Assembly (NCBI RefSeq): GCF_016287535.1
Contig: NZ_JAEFAJ010000006.1
Coordinates: 34,068-98,067, forward strand
DNA from: Ruminococcus sp.
GTDB lineage: Bacteria; Bacillota; Clostridia; Oscillospirales; Ruminococcaceae
Length of the DNA stretch: 64,000 bases
Reading direction: 5' to 3'
The position numbers and the translations under genes were made by a program. Within the stretch, counting starts at the first letter, position 1, and each line of letters opens with the position of its first letter. Below are positions 9,225-18,226 of the stretch, one piece after another. Under the pieces are notes generated by a model. It was not told the origin of the DNA. It worked only from the letters and a program-made list of their open reading frames with translations, and did no database searches.

Positions 9225-10546
9225 CAGGCATGACCTCCGAGGGAAACGGCGTATGCCGCATTGACGGCATGGCGGTCTTTGTTCCCGGAACAGCTGTGGG
9301 AGACATCTGCGATATAAAGATAGTAAAGGTACTTAAAAGCTATGCCTTCGGTATAGTTGAAAGGCTGATAACGCCCTCTCCCGACCGTACAGAGGACAAC
9401 TGTCCCGTATATAAAAAATGCGGCGGCTGTCTGTTCAGACATATCTCCTATGAGGCGGAATGCCGCACCAAAGACGGCATAGTCCGGGACGCTTTTACAC
9501 GCATTGGCGGACTGTCACCTGCATTTGACAGCTTCCTCGGTGCCGGAACTACCGGACGCTACCGCAATAAGGCTCAGTATCCCCTTGCCGTCGTTGACGG
9601 AAAAGCTGTCTGCGGTTTTTTTGCTCCGCGGAGCCACAGGCTCGTACCTGTGACGGACTGCGGTCTGCAGCCTGAAATATTCCGGGATATCCTAAAAACA
9701 GTCATTGACTATATAAATGAAAAGAAACTGTCTGTATATAACGAAGAAACCAATACAGGCATACTGCGTCATATCTATATACGCCGTGGAGCCCACTCAG
9801 GCGAGATAATGGTCTGTCTTGTGGTACGCAAGGATATAGCTCGTCAGGTTTCATCGCTGTGCAGGATACTCACGGAACGCTTCCCGGATATCAGAAGTAT
9901 AGTGATGAATATAAATCCGAAGAAGACAAATGTTATACTCGGCGACGAATGTGCAACTCTCTGGGGAAACGATACCATAACCGATACTATGTGCGGAAAT
10001 ACTGTGAAGATATCTCCCCTCTCCTTCTATCAGGTGAATACCCTACAGGCAGAAAGGCTCTACGCAAAGGCGCTGGAGTATGCTGCTCCCGGCAAAAGCG
10101 ATGTTATCGCCGACCTTTACTGCGGCGCAGGCACTATAGGTCTTTCAATGGCAAAGCAGGCAGTGAAGATAGTCGGTGTTGAAATAGTTCTGCAGGCTGT
10201 TGAGAACGCAAAGACAAATGCTGAACTTAACAATATCACAAATGCGGATTTTTACTGCGGTGACGCGGGAGAGGTGTTCGGAAAGCTCCGGGAACAGGGC
10301 TGCAAGCCGGATATCATAGTGATCGACCCGCCGAGAAAGGGCTGTTCCCCTGAAACCATAGAAGTAATCGCGGAAGCGGCTCCGAAAAAAATTGTAATGA
10401 TATCATGCAATCCGGCAACTGCCGCCCGTGACGCAAAACTCCTGTCAGAAAATGGATATAGTGTTGACATAGTCTGCGGAGTGGATCTGTTTCCAAGAAC
10501 CGGTCACGTTGAGTGCGTGGTTCTGATGTCAAAAATAGGCTTATAA
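9188..10546 (+). CDS. rlmD: 23S rRNA (uracil-C5)-methyltransferase, RlmD/RumA family
   Basis: This SAM-dependent enzyme would make 5-methyluridine in 23S rRNA (in Bacillus one enzyme, RlmCD, modifies two sites). An N-terminal TRAM domain (residues 1-60) is followed by the iron-sulfur cysteines in CPVYKKCGGC. The SAM-binding motif ADLYCGAGTIGLSMA and the catalytic DPPRKG and SCNPAT motifs are all present. Length 452 residues is normal. The ATG at 9188 lies inside the hemZ end and has aaggagg upstream. RNA position specificity cannot be read from sequence; TrmFO- or RlmC-like targets remain possible. Confidence 0.88.
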   Translation: MLEKNQVFKAEITGMTSEGNGVCRIDGMAVFVPGTAVGDICDIKIVKVLKSYAFGIVERLITPSPDRTEDNCPVYKKCGGCLFRHISYEAECRTKDGIVRDAFTRIGGLSPAFDSFLGAGTTGRYRNKAQYPLAVVDGKAVCGFFAPRSHRLVPVTDCGLQPEIFRDILKTVIDYINEKKLSVYNEETNTGILRHIYIRRGAHSGEIMVCLVVRKDIARQVSSLCRILTERFPDIRSIVMNINPKKTNVILGDECATLWGNDTITDTMCGNTVKISPLSFYQVNTLQAERLYAKALEYAAPGKSDVIADLYCGAGTIGLSMAKQAVKIVGVEIVLQAVENAKTNAELNNITNADFYCGDAGEVFGKLREQGCKPDIIVIDPPRKGCSPETIEVIAEAAPKKIVMISCNPATAARDAKLLSENGYSVDIVCGVDLFPRTGHVECVVLMSKIGL

Positions 10547-10554
10547 AATCAAGT

Positions 10555-10586
10555 AAACTGCCGGTTATACGGCAGTTTTTGTTTTA
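10555..10586 (+). terminator. rho-independent terminator
   Basis: A 9-bp stem aaactgccg / cggcagttt is followed by T-rich DNA. It ends the recJ-rlmD cluster. Confidence 0.85.
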
Positions 10587-10918
10587 CTTTCATTTGCTAT
10601 TCTCTAAAGCCGTCAATTAACTGTTTTTTGAACACCTTAACTGTACAACGCAATATTTATATTACAATAATTTAACACATCCGCTCTAAACTGTTTCCTT
10701 AACTTGATTTTTCACCGGATTCATGTTATACTATATTGTGGCAGCCTGAACGAAGCCGTAAAAAATATAACAGAACTATCATTCTGCCAACAGCCGATGT
10801 GCGCTCAGCACAGATTATCCTACTTTGAAATAACATATAAAAATACACATATGATACCGGAGCATATTTTTTCACAGCTCTGATATAATGAACAATAAAA
10901 TGAAAAGAGGAAAAAACT
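10587..10918 (+). other. non-coding gap with promoter and possible leader
   Basis: AT-rich DNA with no credible gene. It contains a consensus promoter at 10704-10732 and then about 185 bases before the CpXC gene. A second -10 like sequence (tataat, 10884-10889) lies closer to the gene without a clear -35. Confidence 0.6.
10704..10732 (+). promoter_or_regulatory. sigma-A promoter
   Basis: ttgatt (10704-10709), 17-bp spacer, tatact (10727-10732). It would give a transcript with a leader of about 180 nt before the CpXC gene. Confidence 0.65.
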
Positions 10919-11575
10919 ATGTCAAAAAACCATCTGGAAAAGATAAAATGTCCCCAGTGTGAACATGAGGACGATATGACTGTATGGGAAAGTGTAAATA
11001 CTGACGATAATCCTGAGATGAAGGAGCTTGTGAGGAATCAGCAGGCATTTATATACCACTGTCCTGAATGCGGAAAGGATTCTGTCGTTTTCTATCCTAT
11101 GTTTTACCATGAACCGAAAAAAGGATTCCTCATTAATTTTGTCCCTGAGTACTCTAATGCCGCGATCAGCTTTATGAAAGACCTCAGTCATGATCCCTAC
11201 GACGAAAAGCTTCCTCTTGAGTCAAACTGCCAGAAGCGTGTTGTATTCAACATCAACCAGCTCCATGAAAAGCTCCTTATACTCGATGAAGGTCTTGATG
11301 ACAGGGCAGTAGAGCTGACAAAGCTCTTTATAATTGCTGAGATAATGAACAAGGACCGTGAGCATAAGATCGAAGAGATATACCTGAACAAAGAAAAAGA
11401 CGGGTCCCTTAAATTTGCAGTATTATTCAATAACAACGAATGGGGACGTACTGAATTCATACGCAGCAACTACGATCTCATCGTTGACAAATTCAAGGTC
11501 GAGCTCCTTTCTTCCGATGAAGTACGTATAAATACTCAGTGGGCTATGGATATCATGAATAAAAAAATAAAGTGA
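10919..11575 (+). CDS. CpXC domain zinc-binding protein
   Basis: A 218-residue cytoplasmic protein. The N-terminal part has two CPxC knuckles (CPQC near residue 11 and CPEC near residue 51), the signature of the CpXC family (PF14353), which likely bind one zinc. The rest is acidic and predicted mixed alpha/beta with no recognisable catalytic motif. Ribosome binding site agagg. It stands alone between a terminator and the next promoter. The function of the family is unknown. Confidence 0.75.
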   Translation: MSKNHLEKIKCPQCEHEDDMTVWESVNTDDNPEMKELVRNQQAFIYHCPECGKDSVVFYPMFYHEPKKGFLINFVPEYSNAAISFMKDLSHDPYDEKLPLESNCQKRVVFNINQLHEKLLILDEGLDDRAVELTKLFIIAEIMNKDREHKIEEIYLNKEKDGSLKFAVLFNNNEWGRTEFIRSNYDLIVDKFKVELLSSDEVRINTQWAMDIMNKKIK

Positions 11576-11615
11576 TCCGGAACAATAAGTAAATAATATA
11601 CACATATATATACTA

Positions 11616-11644
11616 TTGATTTTATCCTATCAATATGGTATAAT
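11616..11644 (+). promoter_or_regulatory. sigma-A promoter of leader RNA / diguanylate cyclase
   Basis: ttgatt (11616-11621), 17-bp spacer, tataat (11639-11644). It lies about 265 bases before the GGDEF gene. Confidence 0.75.
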
Positions 11645-11650
11645 TAGCGT

Positions 11651-11866
11651 ATACTCAATAATCGCTGCGAAGTGGTTATTCAGCTTAGCTTTGTTCGGAA
11701 AGCCCGACTTCTTTAATAATGAAGAAGCTTTTTAACGCTGCACTTTTTTATGTCAGGCTCATTTTGCCCTTCAGGGCAAAACAAGGTGCAGGAATATCAT
11801 TCTTGCACCTTGACAACTGAAAAACGGCTTTTCAAGCTTAGTAAAAAGCCGTTTTTCAGTTGCTGA
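11651..11866 (+). ncRNA. unidentified structured leader or small RNA
   Basis: Between a consensus promoter and the GGDEF gene lies a series of hairpins: gcttt/aaagc (11688-11703), cttctt/aagaag (11709-11728) followed by ctttttaa, ttttgccc/gggcaaaa (11763-11782), aaggtgca/tgcacctt (11783-11811), and a perfect 18-bp arm pair (11815-11860) whose 3' side contains a T run and could terminate transcription. The segment acttc (11707-11711) can pair either with upstream gaagt (11670-11674) or downstream, which could allow a switch. It does not match a c-di-GMP, 6S or other RNA class that I recognise. It may be a regulatory leader of the downstream gene or a separate small RNA. Confidence 0.5.
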
Positions 11867-11911
11867 GCTGACATCGGTCAATAATATATTTCAGGAAAGG
11901 GAGCTGATGGA

Positions 11912-12976
11912 GTGTTCAGGGATATTGTACAGATGAGCTACCTTATTATTGTGACGGATGTTGTATTGTTCTTCTTTCTTATGTTCAATTCGACACTTTC
12001 TGCCAAACGCAAATCAAAATTCATACTCTGTACTATCATGTCATTTGTAATGGTGATATGCAATATAGTAAACTATACCTACAGCGGCAGCGGTAAACAC
12101 ATCTTACTGATGAAGATATTCTCCGCAATAAGCTTCTCTATAAGCGGACCGGTAACACTTCCCTTCATTTTTGTGACAGGGGTATTAAAAAAACGAACTC
12201 GTATCGTTATACAGGTGCTGGCTCTTATAAACGTGATACTCAGCTTTATAAGCATTTTCAACGGCTGTATATTCAAATTTGACAGTACGGGCATCCGTTC
12301 ATTGGGAACGCTCGGATTTATCCCGTATCTTTTCAGTTTCATATACATAGCCGTACTTCTTTCGACTGCCATAGTCAAATTCAGACTGGGCTTCAAGCAC
12401 GAAAGCGTTTTCATACTGGCTCTTTCGCTTGGCATAGTCATTGCCGTGGTAATGAACGCGCTGCTGCATTACAAGTTCCTTATAAGCGGTATGGCAGCTC
12501 TTTCATGTACTTTTTACTATATGTTCTTCACTACTGAAACTCTTACACGAGACGCTCTTACAGATGCATTCAACCGTCATTCCTTCTATAATGATATCAA
12601 GGATATGCAGAAAAGGCAGATGTATATCGCGTCTATCGACCTTAACGGACTGAAAAGAATAAATGATACCTACGGACATGATGCCGGAGACAAGGCTATT
12701 CTTGCAGTAGCCGAAAGCGCTTCCGAAGTGCTCCCAGTAAGATGCCGCTTCTACAGAATGGGCGGAGACGAGTTTGAGGTGCTCTATCCCAACGCAACAT
12801 ATACAGAAGTTGAACTAAACATGAAGCATCTGAAAGAAACTGTAAATAAAAGAGGCTACAGTATTGCTGTAGGATTCGGAGAATTCAAAAAGGGCATGAA
12901 GCTGGACGATGTCATCAGAGAAGTTGACGCGATAATGTATGAGGACAAGGCTCAGATGAAAGCCGCCGGTGAATGA
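11912..12976 (+). CDS. Membrane-bound diguanylate cyclase (GGDEF)
   Basis: A 354-residue protein with about seven hydrophobic segments in residues 1-205, followed by a cytoplasmic GGDEF domain. The catalytic motif is intact (GGDEF, residues 284-288), as are the upstream substrate-contact motifs DLNGLKRINDTYGHDAGD. It should make c-di-GMP from two GTP. The product-inhibition I-site (RxxD five residues before GGDEF) is absent. The start is GTG 11912 with gggagctg upstream. The membrane part resembles a 7TM sensor but I recognise no ligand motif. The hairpin-rich leader may control its expression. Confidence 0.88.
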   Translation: MFRDIVQMSYLIIVTDVVLFFFLMFNSTLSAKRKSKFILCTIMSFVMVICNIVNYTYSGSGKHILLMKIFSAISFSISGPVTLPFIFVTGVLKKRTRIVIQVLALINVILSFISIFNGCIFKFDSTGIRSLGTLGFIPYLFSFIYIAVLLSTAIVKFRLGFKHESVFILALSLGIVIAVVMNALLHYKFLISGMAALSCTFYYMFFTTETLTRDALTDAFNRHSFYNDIKDMQKRQMYIASIDLNGLKRINDTYGHDAGDKAILAVAESASEVLPVRCRFYRMGGDEFEVLYPNATYTEVELNMKHLKETVNKRGYSIAVGFGEFKKGMKLDDVIREVDAIMYEDKAQMKAAGE

Positions 12977-13040
12977 TACAGGCAGCCGCTTTCAAAAAGC
13001 CATTCTGTAACAAGTCATTCAGACGAAATATAATGCACAA

Positions 13041-13072
13041 AAACGTCCGGGAATACTCCCGGACGTTTTTTA
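13041..13072. terminator. bidirectional terminator
   Basis: The 11-bp stem aaacgtccggg / cccggacgttt has A runs on one side and T runs on the other. It serves the GGDEF gene (+) and the anti-sigma gene (-). Confidence 0.85.
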
Positions 13073-13771
13073 TTTGAGGTAGTCTCCCCATTTGTCCTGT
13101 GCGGCTTTCATAAGCTCTTCTATCTGGTCATGGTTTTCACTTATTATCTGCTTGGCTTTCTCATCGTTATCATGCACTTTATACCCAATTGGGTCAAATT
13201 CAACGGACTCGGTTATAGGTATACTGTAACCCGCGGAATCCGTTCTTATTACGGCCACATACTTGATATCACCTGTAATTCTCGGAATTATCCTCAGTTC
13301 CGTAACTTTTTTATCCTTTTGATACCAGATATAAAGCTTTCCTCTGAAAAATTCAAGATATTTAGGCATAACTACATTATAACAATAGTCGCCGTTCAAT
13401 TCCTGATAAAGCTTTCCGTCATCTGTATTATATTCAGCCATACCAAATGAATAGTCCTTGTACGGCAGGAACTTAAGCTTTATCCACGCCACGTTCACAG
13501 CCACTGCTGCTGCAAGCAGAAAAATCAGTATTCTTCTGTAAAGCTTACCCTTTTTAAGCTTTTTCCCTACTTTTTTGAAAGTCTCGCTCTCAGTAGGCAT
13601 TTTTTCAGCCGCCCTTTCGGGTATTTCCACCTGCTCGCAAAGCAGGCGGCAGTCCTCACAGCTGCGGATATGCTCCTCCACAAGATCCTTCGTCTCCTCG
13701 CTGCATATATCCTCCTTGTACAGCGGCAGCAGGTCAACTATAACATTACAGGGTATTTTTTTTTCTGTCAT
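13070..13771 (-). CDS. Anti-sigma factor with zf-HC2 domain
   Basis: A 233-residue protein with an N-terminal zinc-binding anti-sigma motif (HIRSCEDCRLLC, residues about 32-43) that normally holds an ECF sigma factor inactive. One transmembrane helix lies near residues 78-98, then an extracytoplasmic domain of about 135 residues with no recognised fold. Its start overlaps the stop of the sigma gene by 4 bp (ATGA), so the two are translated together. The outside domain probably senses a signal that releases the sigma factor, by analogy with RsiW-like proteins. Confidence 0.82.
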   Translation of the reverse strand: MTEKKIPCNVIVDLLPLYKEDICSEETKDLVEEHIRSCEDCRLLCEQVEIPERAAEKMPTESETFKKVGKKLKKGKLYRRILIFLLAAAVAVNVAWIKLKFLPYKDYSFGMAEYNTDDGKLYQELNGDYCYNVVMPKYLEFFRGKLYIWYQKDKKVTELRIIPRITGDIKYVAVIRTDSAGYSIPITESVEFDPIGYKVHDNDEKAKQIISENHDQIEELMKAAQDKWGDYLK

Positions 13772-14265
13772 AAAAGTCCCTCCTTTTTCAGAAGCTGCAA
13801 AAGCTTCTGCTTAGCCCGGTAATAGGTCACGCCTGCCCAGTTCTCGCTTTTGCCGAATACCTTGGCGATGTCGGCATATTTCAGCTCCGCGAAAACACGC
13901 AGGGTAAAGACCTCGCGGTACGGCTCGTCAAGCTCGTGAAGAAGATGATGTATGCGCAGGGCGGTATCCCTGTCGGCAAAGCAGTTCTCTATGCTGACCT
14001 GCGAAACAGGCTCGTTTATATCACTGAGCGGAAGATCGCGGCTCTCAGCCTTTTTCAGACGGTCGTACCAGAGATTTCTTGCAATGGTATACAGCCACGT
14101 CTTTACGGAGCAGTCCCCCCTGAAGCTGTCGGCGCTGGTCATGGCTTTCAGCATGGTATCCTGCAAAATGTCCTTCGCAAGCTGCTCGCTGCGGCACATC
14201 CTCAGGATAAAGGCGTAAAGGTCGGTACTGTATTTTTCGTATATCTCGTGAAGTTCCTGCTTCAT
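13768..14265 (-). CDS. ECF RNA polymerase sigma factor
   Basis: A 165-residue group 4 sigma factor. Region 2 (AKDILQDTMLKAM and the SVKTWLYTIARNLWYDRLKK segment) and region 4 (EVFTLRVFAELKYADIAKVFGKSENWAGVTYYRAKQKL, a helix-turn-helix) are both present, and region 1/3 is missing as expected. It is paired with the anti-sigma gene downstream. A good ribosome binding site (gggggtgag) precedes ATG 14265. An ECF-like promoter just upstream suggests it activates its own transcription. Confidence 0.9.
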   Translation of the reverse strand: MKQELHEIYEKYSTDLYAFILRMCRSEQLAKDILQDTMLKAMTSADSFRGDCSVKTWLYTIARNLWYDRLKKAESRDLPLSDINEPVSQVSIENCFADRDTALRIHHLLHELDEPYREVFTLRVFAELKYADIAKVFGKSENWAGVTYYRAKQKLLQLLKKEGLL

Positions 14266-14287
14266 CTTCTCACCCCCTTCACTTACT

Positions 14288-14315
14288 TAGACGAATGACT
14301 TTTGGTTTTATTACA
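14288..14315 (-). promoter_or_regulatory. probable autoregulated ECF promoter
   Basis: Read on the minus strand: tgtaat, 16-bp spacer, cgtcta. This matches the TGtAAc-N16-CGTC type recognised by ECF sigma factors of Firmicutes. It is about 22 bp before the sigma start codon, which leaves just enough room for the ribosome binding site. Confidence 0.55.
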
Positions 14316-14354
14316 GAAAAATCATAAAGGCAGACAAAATGTCCGCCGAAAAAT

Positions 14355-14426
14355 TTGTAGAGGCGAACAGCGTTCGTCCGTAAAATCGCATTGTGACCTG
14401 CGTGGCGCACACTGTGCGCCACTGCA
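14355..14426. repeat. short palindromic intergenic repeats
   Basis: A unit beginning tgtagaggcgaacagcgttc and a separate 10-bp perfect palindrome (gtggcgcaca / tgtgcgccac, 14402-14422) lie between the sigma gene and ligA. The first resembles the two units at 18227-18292. Confidence 0.45.
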
Positions 14427-14454
14427 GTTTTAATTGCTCATTGCGCATTATGAA

Positions 14455-16410
14455 TTACGCATTAACAAGGGCTTGGAACTCCTCCTCGGTTATTATCGGC
14501 ACTCCGAGCTCCTTTGCGGTCTTGTTCTTGGTGGAATTTGAAGTATTATCATTATTTATCAGGTAGTCCGTCTTTGAGGACACAGAGCCTGCCGCCTTAC
14601 CGCCGTTCTGCTCAATGAAGGCTTTCAGTTCATTCCTGTTCTTCCATATATGCACGGAACCCGTTATAACAAAGGTCTTGCCTGCTATTGAGGAGCCGCT
14701 GTTTACAGCAGCAGCTTCCTCTATGGTGAGTTCCGCAAGCAGGTTACGGAACTCTGCAATATTCTTCTCGTCAGCGAAGAACCTGACATAGTCATTTGCA
14801 AGGACCTCTCCTATTCCGTCTATAGCCGTAAGTTCAGCCGCGGTAAGGTGCTCCAGCTCCTCTGCCGTGGGATATTCGGCACAGATGAGCCTTGAAGCCT
14901 GCCTGCCTATATTTGGTATACCCATAGCATAAAGCACACGGCTAAGCTCGGTCTTACGGGAAACCTCAACTGCATCGGCAAGCTTCTGATAGGACTTTTC
15001 GCCGAAGCCATCAAGCACAACTATCTTGAATTTATAGTCGTCAAGGTGATAGAAATCCCTGAACTCACGGACAAAGCCCTCGGAAACAAGAGTTTCTATG
15101 GTAGCAGTGGACATACCTACAATGTTCATGGCGTCACGCTGCACAAAATGCTCAAATTTGCCTATATGCTTTGCAGCACAGTCCTTATTCGGACAGACAA
15201 GTGTCTCAACATCCTCGTCGGAAGTCCGTATTTCCGTTCTGCCGCCGCATACCGGGCATATCTCAGGTATCTCAAGGCTTCCGGAAGCGGTCTTGTTTTC
15301 AAGTACCTGAGGGATTATCATATTCGCCTTGAATATGGTCAGGGTGTCGCCTATACCGAGACGGAGCTGCTTAACGATACTAAGATTGTGTACGGAAGCA
15401 CGTGATACCGTGGTACCTTCAAGCTCCACAGAGTCAAATATGGCAACAGGATTGAGCAGTCCCGTGCGGCTTGCCGACCACTCAACCTCGCGGAGAACAG
15501 TGTCCGCTGTCTCGTCGCGCCATTTGAAAGCGATACCGTTTCTCGGCGCGTGAGAGGTCTCTCCGAGGCTCAGACCGTAAGCCACATCGTCGTACATGAG
15601 CACAAGTCCGTCCGAGGGAAATTCATTTTCAGCAACAGCCTTTTCAAAGTCGGAAACCGCCCCCTCAACGGTGTCAGCAGTCACAGTTATACCGTAAACG
15701 CGCTGAAAACCCTGTGTTTCAAGCCAGTCAAGACGGCGCGAGAAGGAGTTCTCCTCATAGCCCTCGGCTGAAACGAGATTGAAGGCGAAGAAATTGATAT
15801 TTCTCTCGGCAGTCACCCTCGAATCAAGGTTACGGACAGTTCCGACGCAGAGATTGCGGGGATTCTTGTATTTTGAGCCGTCGTCGATCTCGGCGTTCAC
15901 CCGCTCAAAGTCCTTATATTTCATCAGGGACTCGCCGCGGACAACAAGTCTTCCCTTGAATGGTATCTTTGCAGGTATACCTATTATATGCCGGGCATTG
16001 GCAGTGATGTCCTCTCCTATCTCGCCGTTTCCGCGTGTAACAGCCTGTTCGAGCTCGCCGTTGCTGTAGGTGAGTACCAGAGTAAGTCCGTCAAGCTTCC
16101 AGCTGAGAAAGCCTTTATGCTCACCCAGCCAGCTTTTCAGCTCCTCAACGCTCTTGGTCTTGTCAAGGGAGAGCATTTTTGTGGTATGCTTTATTTTCTG
16201 AAGTCCGGAGGACACCTCATAGCCTACCTGCTGAGTACGGCTGCCGCTGAGTATGACACCGGTCTTTTTTTCAAGAGCATCAAGCTCATCGTAAAGCTCG
16301 TCGTACTGCTTGTCTGACATTATCTCAACGCCTGTATTGTAGTATGCGTCAGAAGCCTTTGCCAGCAGCTCGTTCAGCTCCTTCATTCTGTTTATATCAT
16401 TATTAGCCAT
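14455..16410 (-). CDS. ligA: NAD+-dependent DNA ligase LigA
   Basis: LigA seals nicks in DNA during replication and repair using NAD+. The adenylation motif is WKLDGL, with the active-site lysine near residue 103. An OB-fold, a four-cysteine zinc finger (CPVCGG…CPNKDC), helix-hairpin-helix repeats and a C-terminal BRCT domain (about residues 570-650) follow. The length of 651 residues is normal for the family. Ribosome binding site aaggag. It is not in an operon. One detail is that the domain order is complete, so this is not a truncated paralogue. Confidence 0.95.
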   Translation of the reverse strand: MANNDINRMKELNELLAKASDAYYNTGVEIMSDKQYDELYDELDALEKKTGVILSGSRTQQVGYEVSSGLQKIKHTTKMLSLDKTKSVEELKSWLGEHKGFLSWKLDGLTLVLTYSNGELEQAVTRGNGEIGEDITANARHIIGIPAKIPFKGRLVVRGESLMKYKDFERVNAEIDDGSKYKNPRNLCVGTVRNLDSRVTAERNINFFAFNLVSAEGYEENSFSRRLDWLETQGFQRVYGITVTADTVEGAVSDFEKAVAENEFPSDGLVLMYDDVAYGLSLGETSHAPRNGIAFKWRDETADTVLREVEWSASRTGLLNPVAIFDSVELEGTTVSRASVHNLSIVKQLRLGIGDTLTIFKANMIIPQVLENKTASGSLEIPEICPVCGGRTEIRTSDEDVETLVCPNKDCAAKHIGKFEHFVQRDAMNIVGMSTATIETLVSEGFVREFRDFYHLDDYKFKIVVLDGFGEKSYQKLADAVEVSRKTELSRVLYAMGIPNIGRQASRLICAEYPTAEELEHLTAAELTAIDGIGEVLANDYVRFFADEKNIAEFRNLLAELTIEEAAAVNSGSSIAGKTFVITGSVHIWKNRNELKAFIEQNGGKAAGSVSSKTDYLINNDNTSNSTKNKTAKELGVPIITEEEFQALVNA

Positions 16411-16441
16411 AATTGCAGACTCCTTATTTCAATATAACACT

Positions 16442-16471
16442 ATTATACCATGAATTCCATTAAAAAGCCAT
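16442..16471 (-). promoter_or_regulatory. ligA promoter
   Basis: On the minus strand a tggtataat extended -10 (16442-16450) lies about 30 bp before the ligA start. The -35 (tggctt) is weak, as is common with an extended -10. Confidence 0.5.
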
Positions 16472-16504
16472 ACCAAAAGATAAAAAGAGTTATGACTGCG
16501 GATA

Positions 16505-16533
16505 TTGACGTAATGCGGGGAAACTGGTATAAT
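16505..16533 (+). promoter_or_regulatory. sigma-A promoter
   Basis: ttgacg (16505-16510), 17-bp spacer, tataat (16528-16533) with a tgg extended -10. It precedes the zinc-ribbon membrane protein gene. Confidence 0.75.
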
Positions 16534-16627
16534 TTATTTAAGCCGTTTGCTTTTTGTGCTATGGCTTGACAGGGTAAATCAGATTATATCATGAAGATCA
16601 TTAAATTGAAAGGCAGGGATATTTTTT

Positions 16628-17872
16628 ATGGGGTATAATTTTTTTAACATCAAAGAAGTTCCGGAAGCTTTTAACTGCAAATTAAATGAGTTCAGAGCAT
16701 CGCTCGGAGCTGCTGTAGGCAAGGGAAAGAACATAACCTTTGCAGATAATGATATTACATATACTCTGAAGCTTCAGCATGACAGGCTCTCCAAGAAAGG
16801 GCTCGAGCTTGACTACGATATCTATTCCAGAGATGAGGGCAAAAACAAATTCATAGCAGGCAGCAACTGGAGAGACGCTCACTATGAAAGTACCGTCTGC
16901 TTTAATCAAAGCGGAATAAAGCGAAAAGTCACGAAGGGCGGAAAAACCAAGTATAAAGACGACCATAAGAGCGTTTTATACGAAACGATAACCGATGTGG
17001 TCACAGGTTCACATCCTGACAATGACCCCTTCTGCTGTCCGAACTGCGGTGCGGTCTCAACTGTTGCCGGGCTTCAGAACGGCTGTCCTCACTGCGGAAC
17101 AAGATTTCAGATAGATGACCTTTTCCCTAAGGTCACATCATATTATTTTTTAGATAGTCCCGGAATGACAAAAAAAGAATTCATGTCGGGATATATGGTT
17201 TCATATGCCATTACTGTCATTGCCATGTTTATTCTTTGCCTTGTGCTTCACAAAAGTATAGGATATTATATCGGCGCTGCCATAGGAAGCATTTTTATTG
17301 CGTATATTCTGTATGCATATTTTCTGCTTATGAAGCTTATCGCGGGAGCAATTTCCTCTGCAGGAAAAATGGGAACAGCAGGTTCACGAAGCAAATTTGA
17401 GAAACGAATGAAAAAGATAAGTCCCGAGTTTTCTTATGAGTATTTTACCAGCAAGACATTGTCCCTTATCAAAACGGCTGTGTTTTCCGAGGACGAGAGT
17501 GAGCTTTTGTTTTATGAAGGTGCAAAGCTTGATCCGAAGATGAAGGACATTATTGATCTGAATTACGGCGGTGCGTTAGGCTGCAAAAGCATACGTGAAG
17601 AGGGCAATTTTGTAACGGTCGAAACAAAGGCTTATTTTGACGTGCTTTATGCAAGCGGTGACAAGGTGTTTTTCAAAAAGCAGATCTTCAGCGCAGTATT
17701 AAAACGCCGCACTGATATCCCTGTGAATTTCAACTTTTCCATGACGAAGATCTCATGCCCGTCCTGCGGTGCAAGTTTTGATGCAACGAAAAACAGAAAC
17801 TGTCCGTACTGCGGAAGCAAGTATGAGATAACCACTGATGACTGGGCTTTAGTGGAGCTGAAATACATTTAA
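16628..17872 (+). CDS. Zinc-ribbon membrane protein of unknown function
   Basis: A 414-residue protein with two zinc ribbons, CPNC…CPHC (residues 136-158) and CPSC…CPYC (377-396). Two or three transmembrane segments lie at about 195-245. The segment after the membrane (about 275-370) looks like the Tim44-like lipid-binding fold seen in other clostridial zinc-ribbon proteins, but I am not sure of this. The N-terminal 130 residues are basic and unassigned. It has its own promoter, and a small gene follows 50 bp downstream. The function is unknown. Confidence 0.7.
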   Translation: MGYNFFNIKEVPEAFNCKLNEFRASLGAAVGKGKNITFADNDITYTLKLQHDRLSKKGLELDYDIYSRDEGKNKFIAGSNWRDAHYESTVCFNQSGIKRKVTKGGKTKYKDDHKSVLYETITDVVTGSHPDNDPFCCPNCGAVSTVAGLQNGCPHCGTRFQIDDLFPKVTSYYFLDSPGMTKKEFMSGYMVSYAITVIAMFILCLVLHKSIGYYIGAAIGSIFIAYILYAYFLLMKLIAGAISSAGKMGTAGSRSKFEKRMKKISPEFSYEYFTSKTLSLIKTAVFSEDESELLFYEGAKLDPKMKDIIDLNYGGALGCKSIREEGNFVTVETKAYFDVLYASGDKVFFKKQIFSAVLKRRTDIPVNFNFSMTKISCPSCGASFDATKNRNCPYCGSKYEITTDDWALVELKYI

Positions 17873-17922
17873 GCCGTTAGCTTTTGAAGCTGATATGATA
17901 AATTACAATTCAGAGGTGAATC

Positions 17923-18159
17923 ATGGATAAACATACAGAAATGTTGGGAAAAATCAAGAGCAGAGAAGACTTTCTTGAATTTATGAGCTTTTTCATAACG
18001 GCAACACAAGATGTATCTTTAAAGAATTATGTGGAGGCGCTGGCAGCATGGGCAGCGGATATGGACGGGTATTACAAAAATTGCGGAAAAGAAGTGCCGA
18101 CGGATATTAACTGGAATTTTATCGCCACTCTTCTTTACACAGGCAGTATTTATGAATAA
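17923..18159 (+). CDS. Small acidic protein, DUF7660-like
   Basis: A 78-residue soluble protein. The pattern of an alpha-helical start, a central LAAWAADMDGYY segment and a closing WNFIATLLYTGSIYE resembles a small family annotated as DUF7660. The function is unknown. Ribosome binding site gaggtg. It may share the transcript of the zinc-ribbon gene. Confidence 0.55.
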   Translation: MDKHTEMLGKIKSREDFLEFMSFFITATQDVSLKNYVEALAAWAADMDGYYKNCGKEVPTDINWNFIATLLYTGSIYE

Positions 18160-18226
18160 AATAATGCTGCTTCCAATTCTGATACACCTCACCAACTCAT
18201 AACTCTCAACTCTCAATTCTTAACTT

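Noticed and set aside
11645..11866. c-di-GMP riboswitch
   Set aside because: The position before a GGDEF gene is suggestive, but the conserved cores of the c-di-GMP-I and -II classes are not visible.
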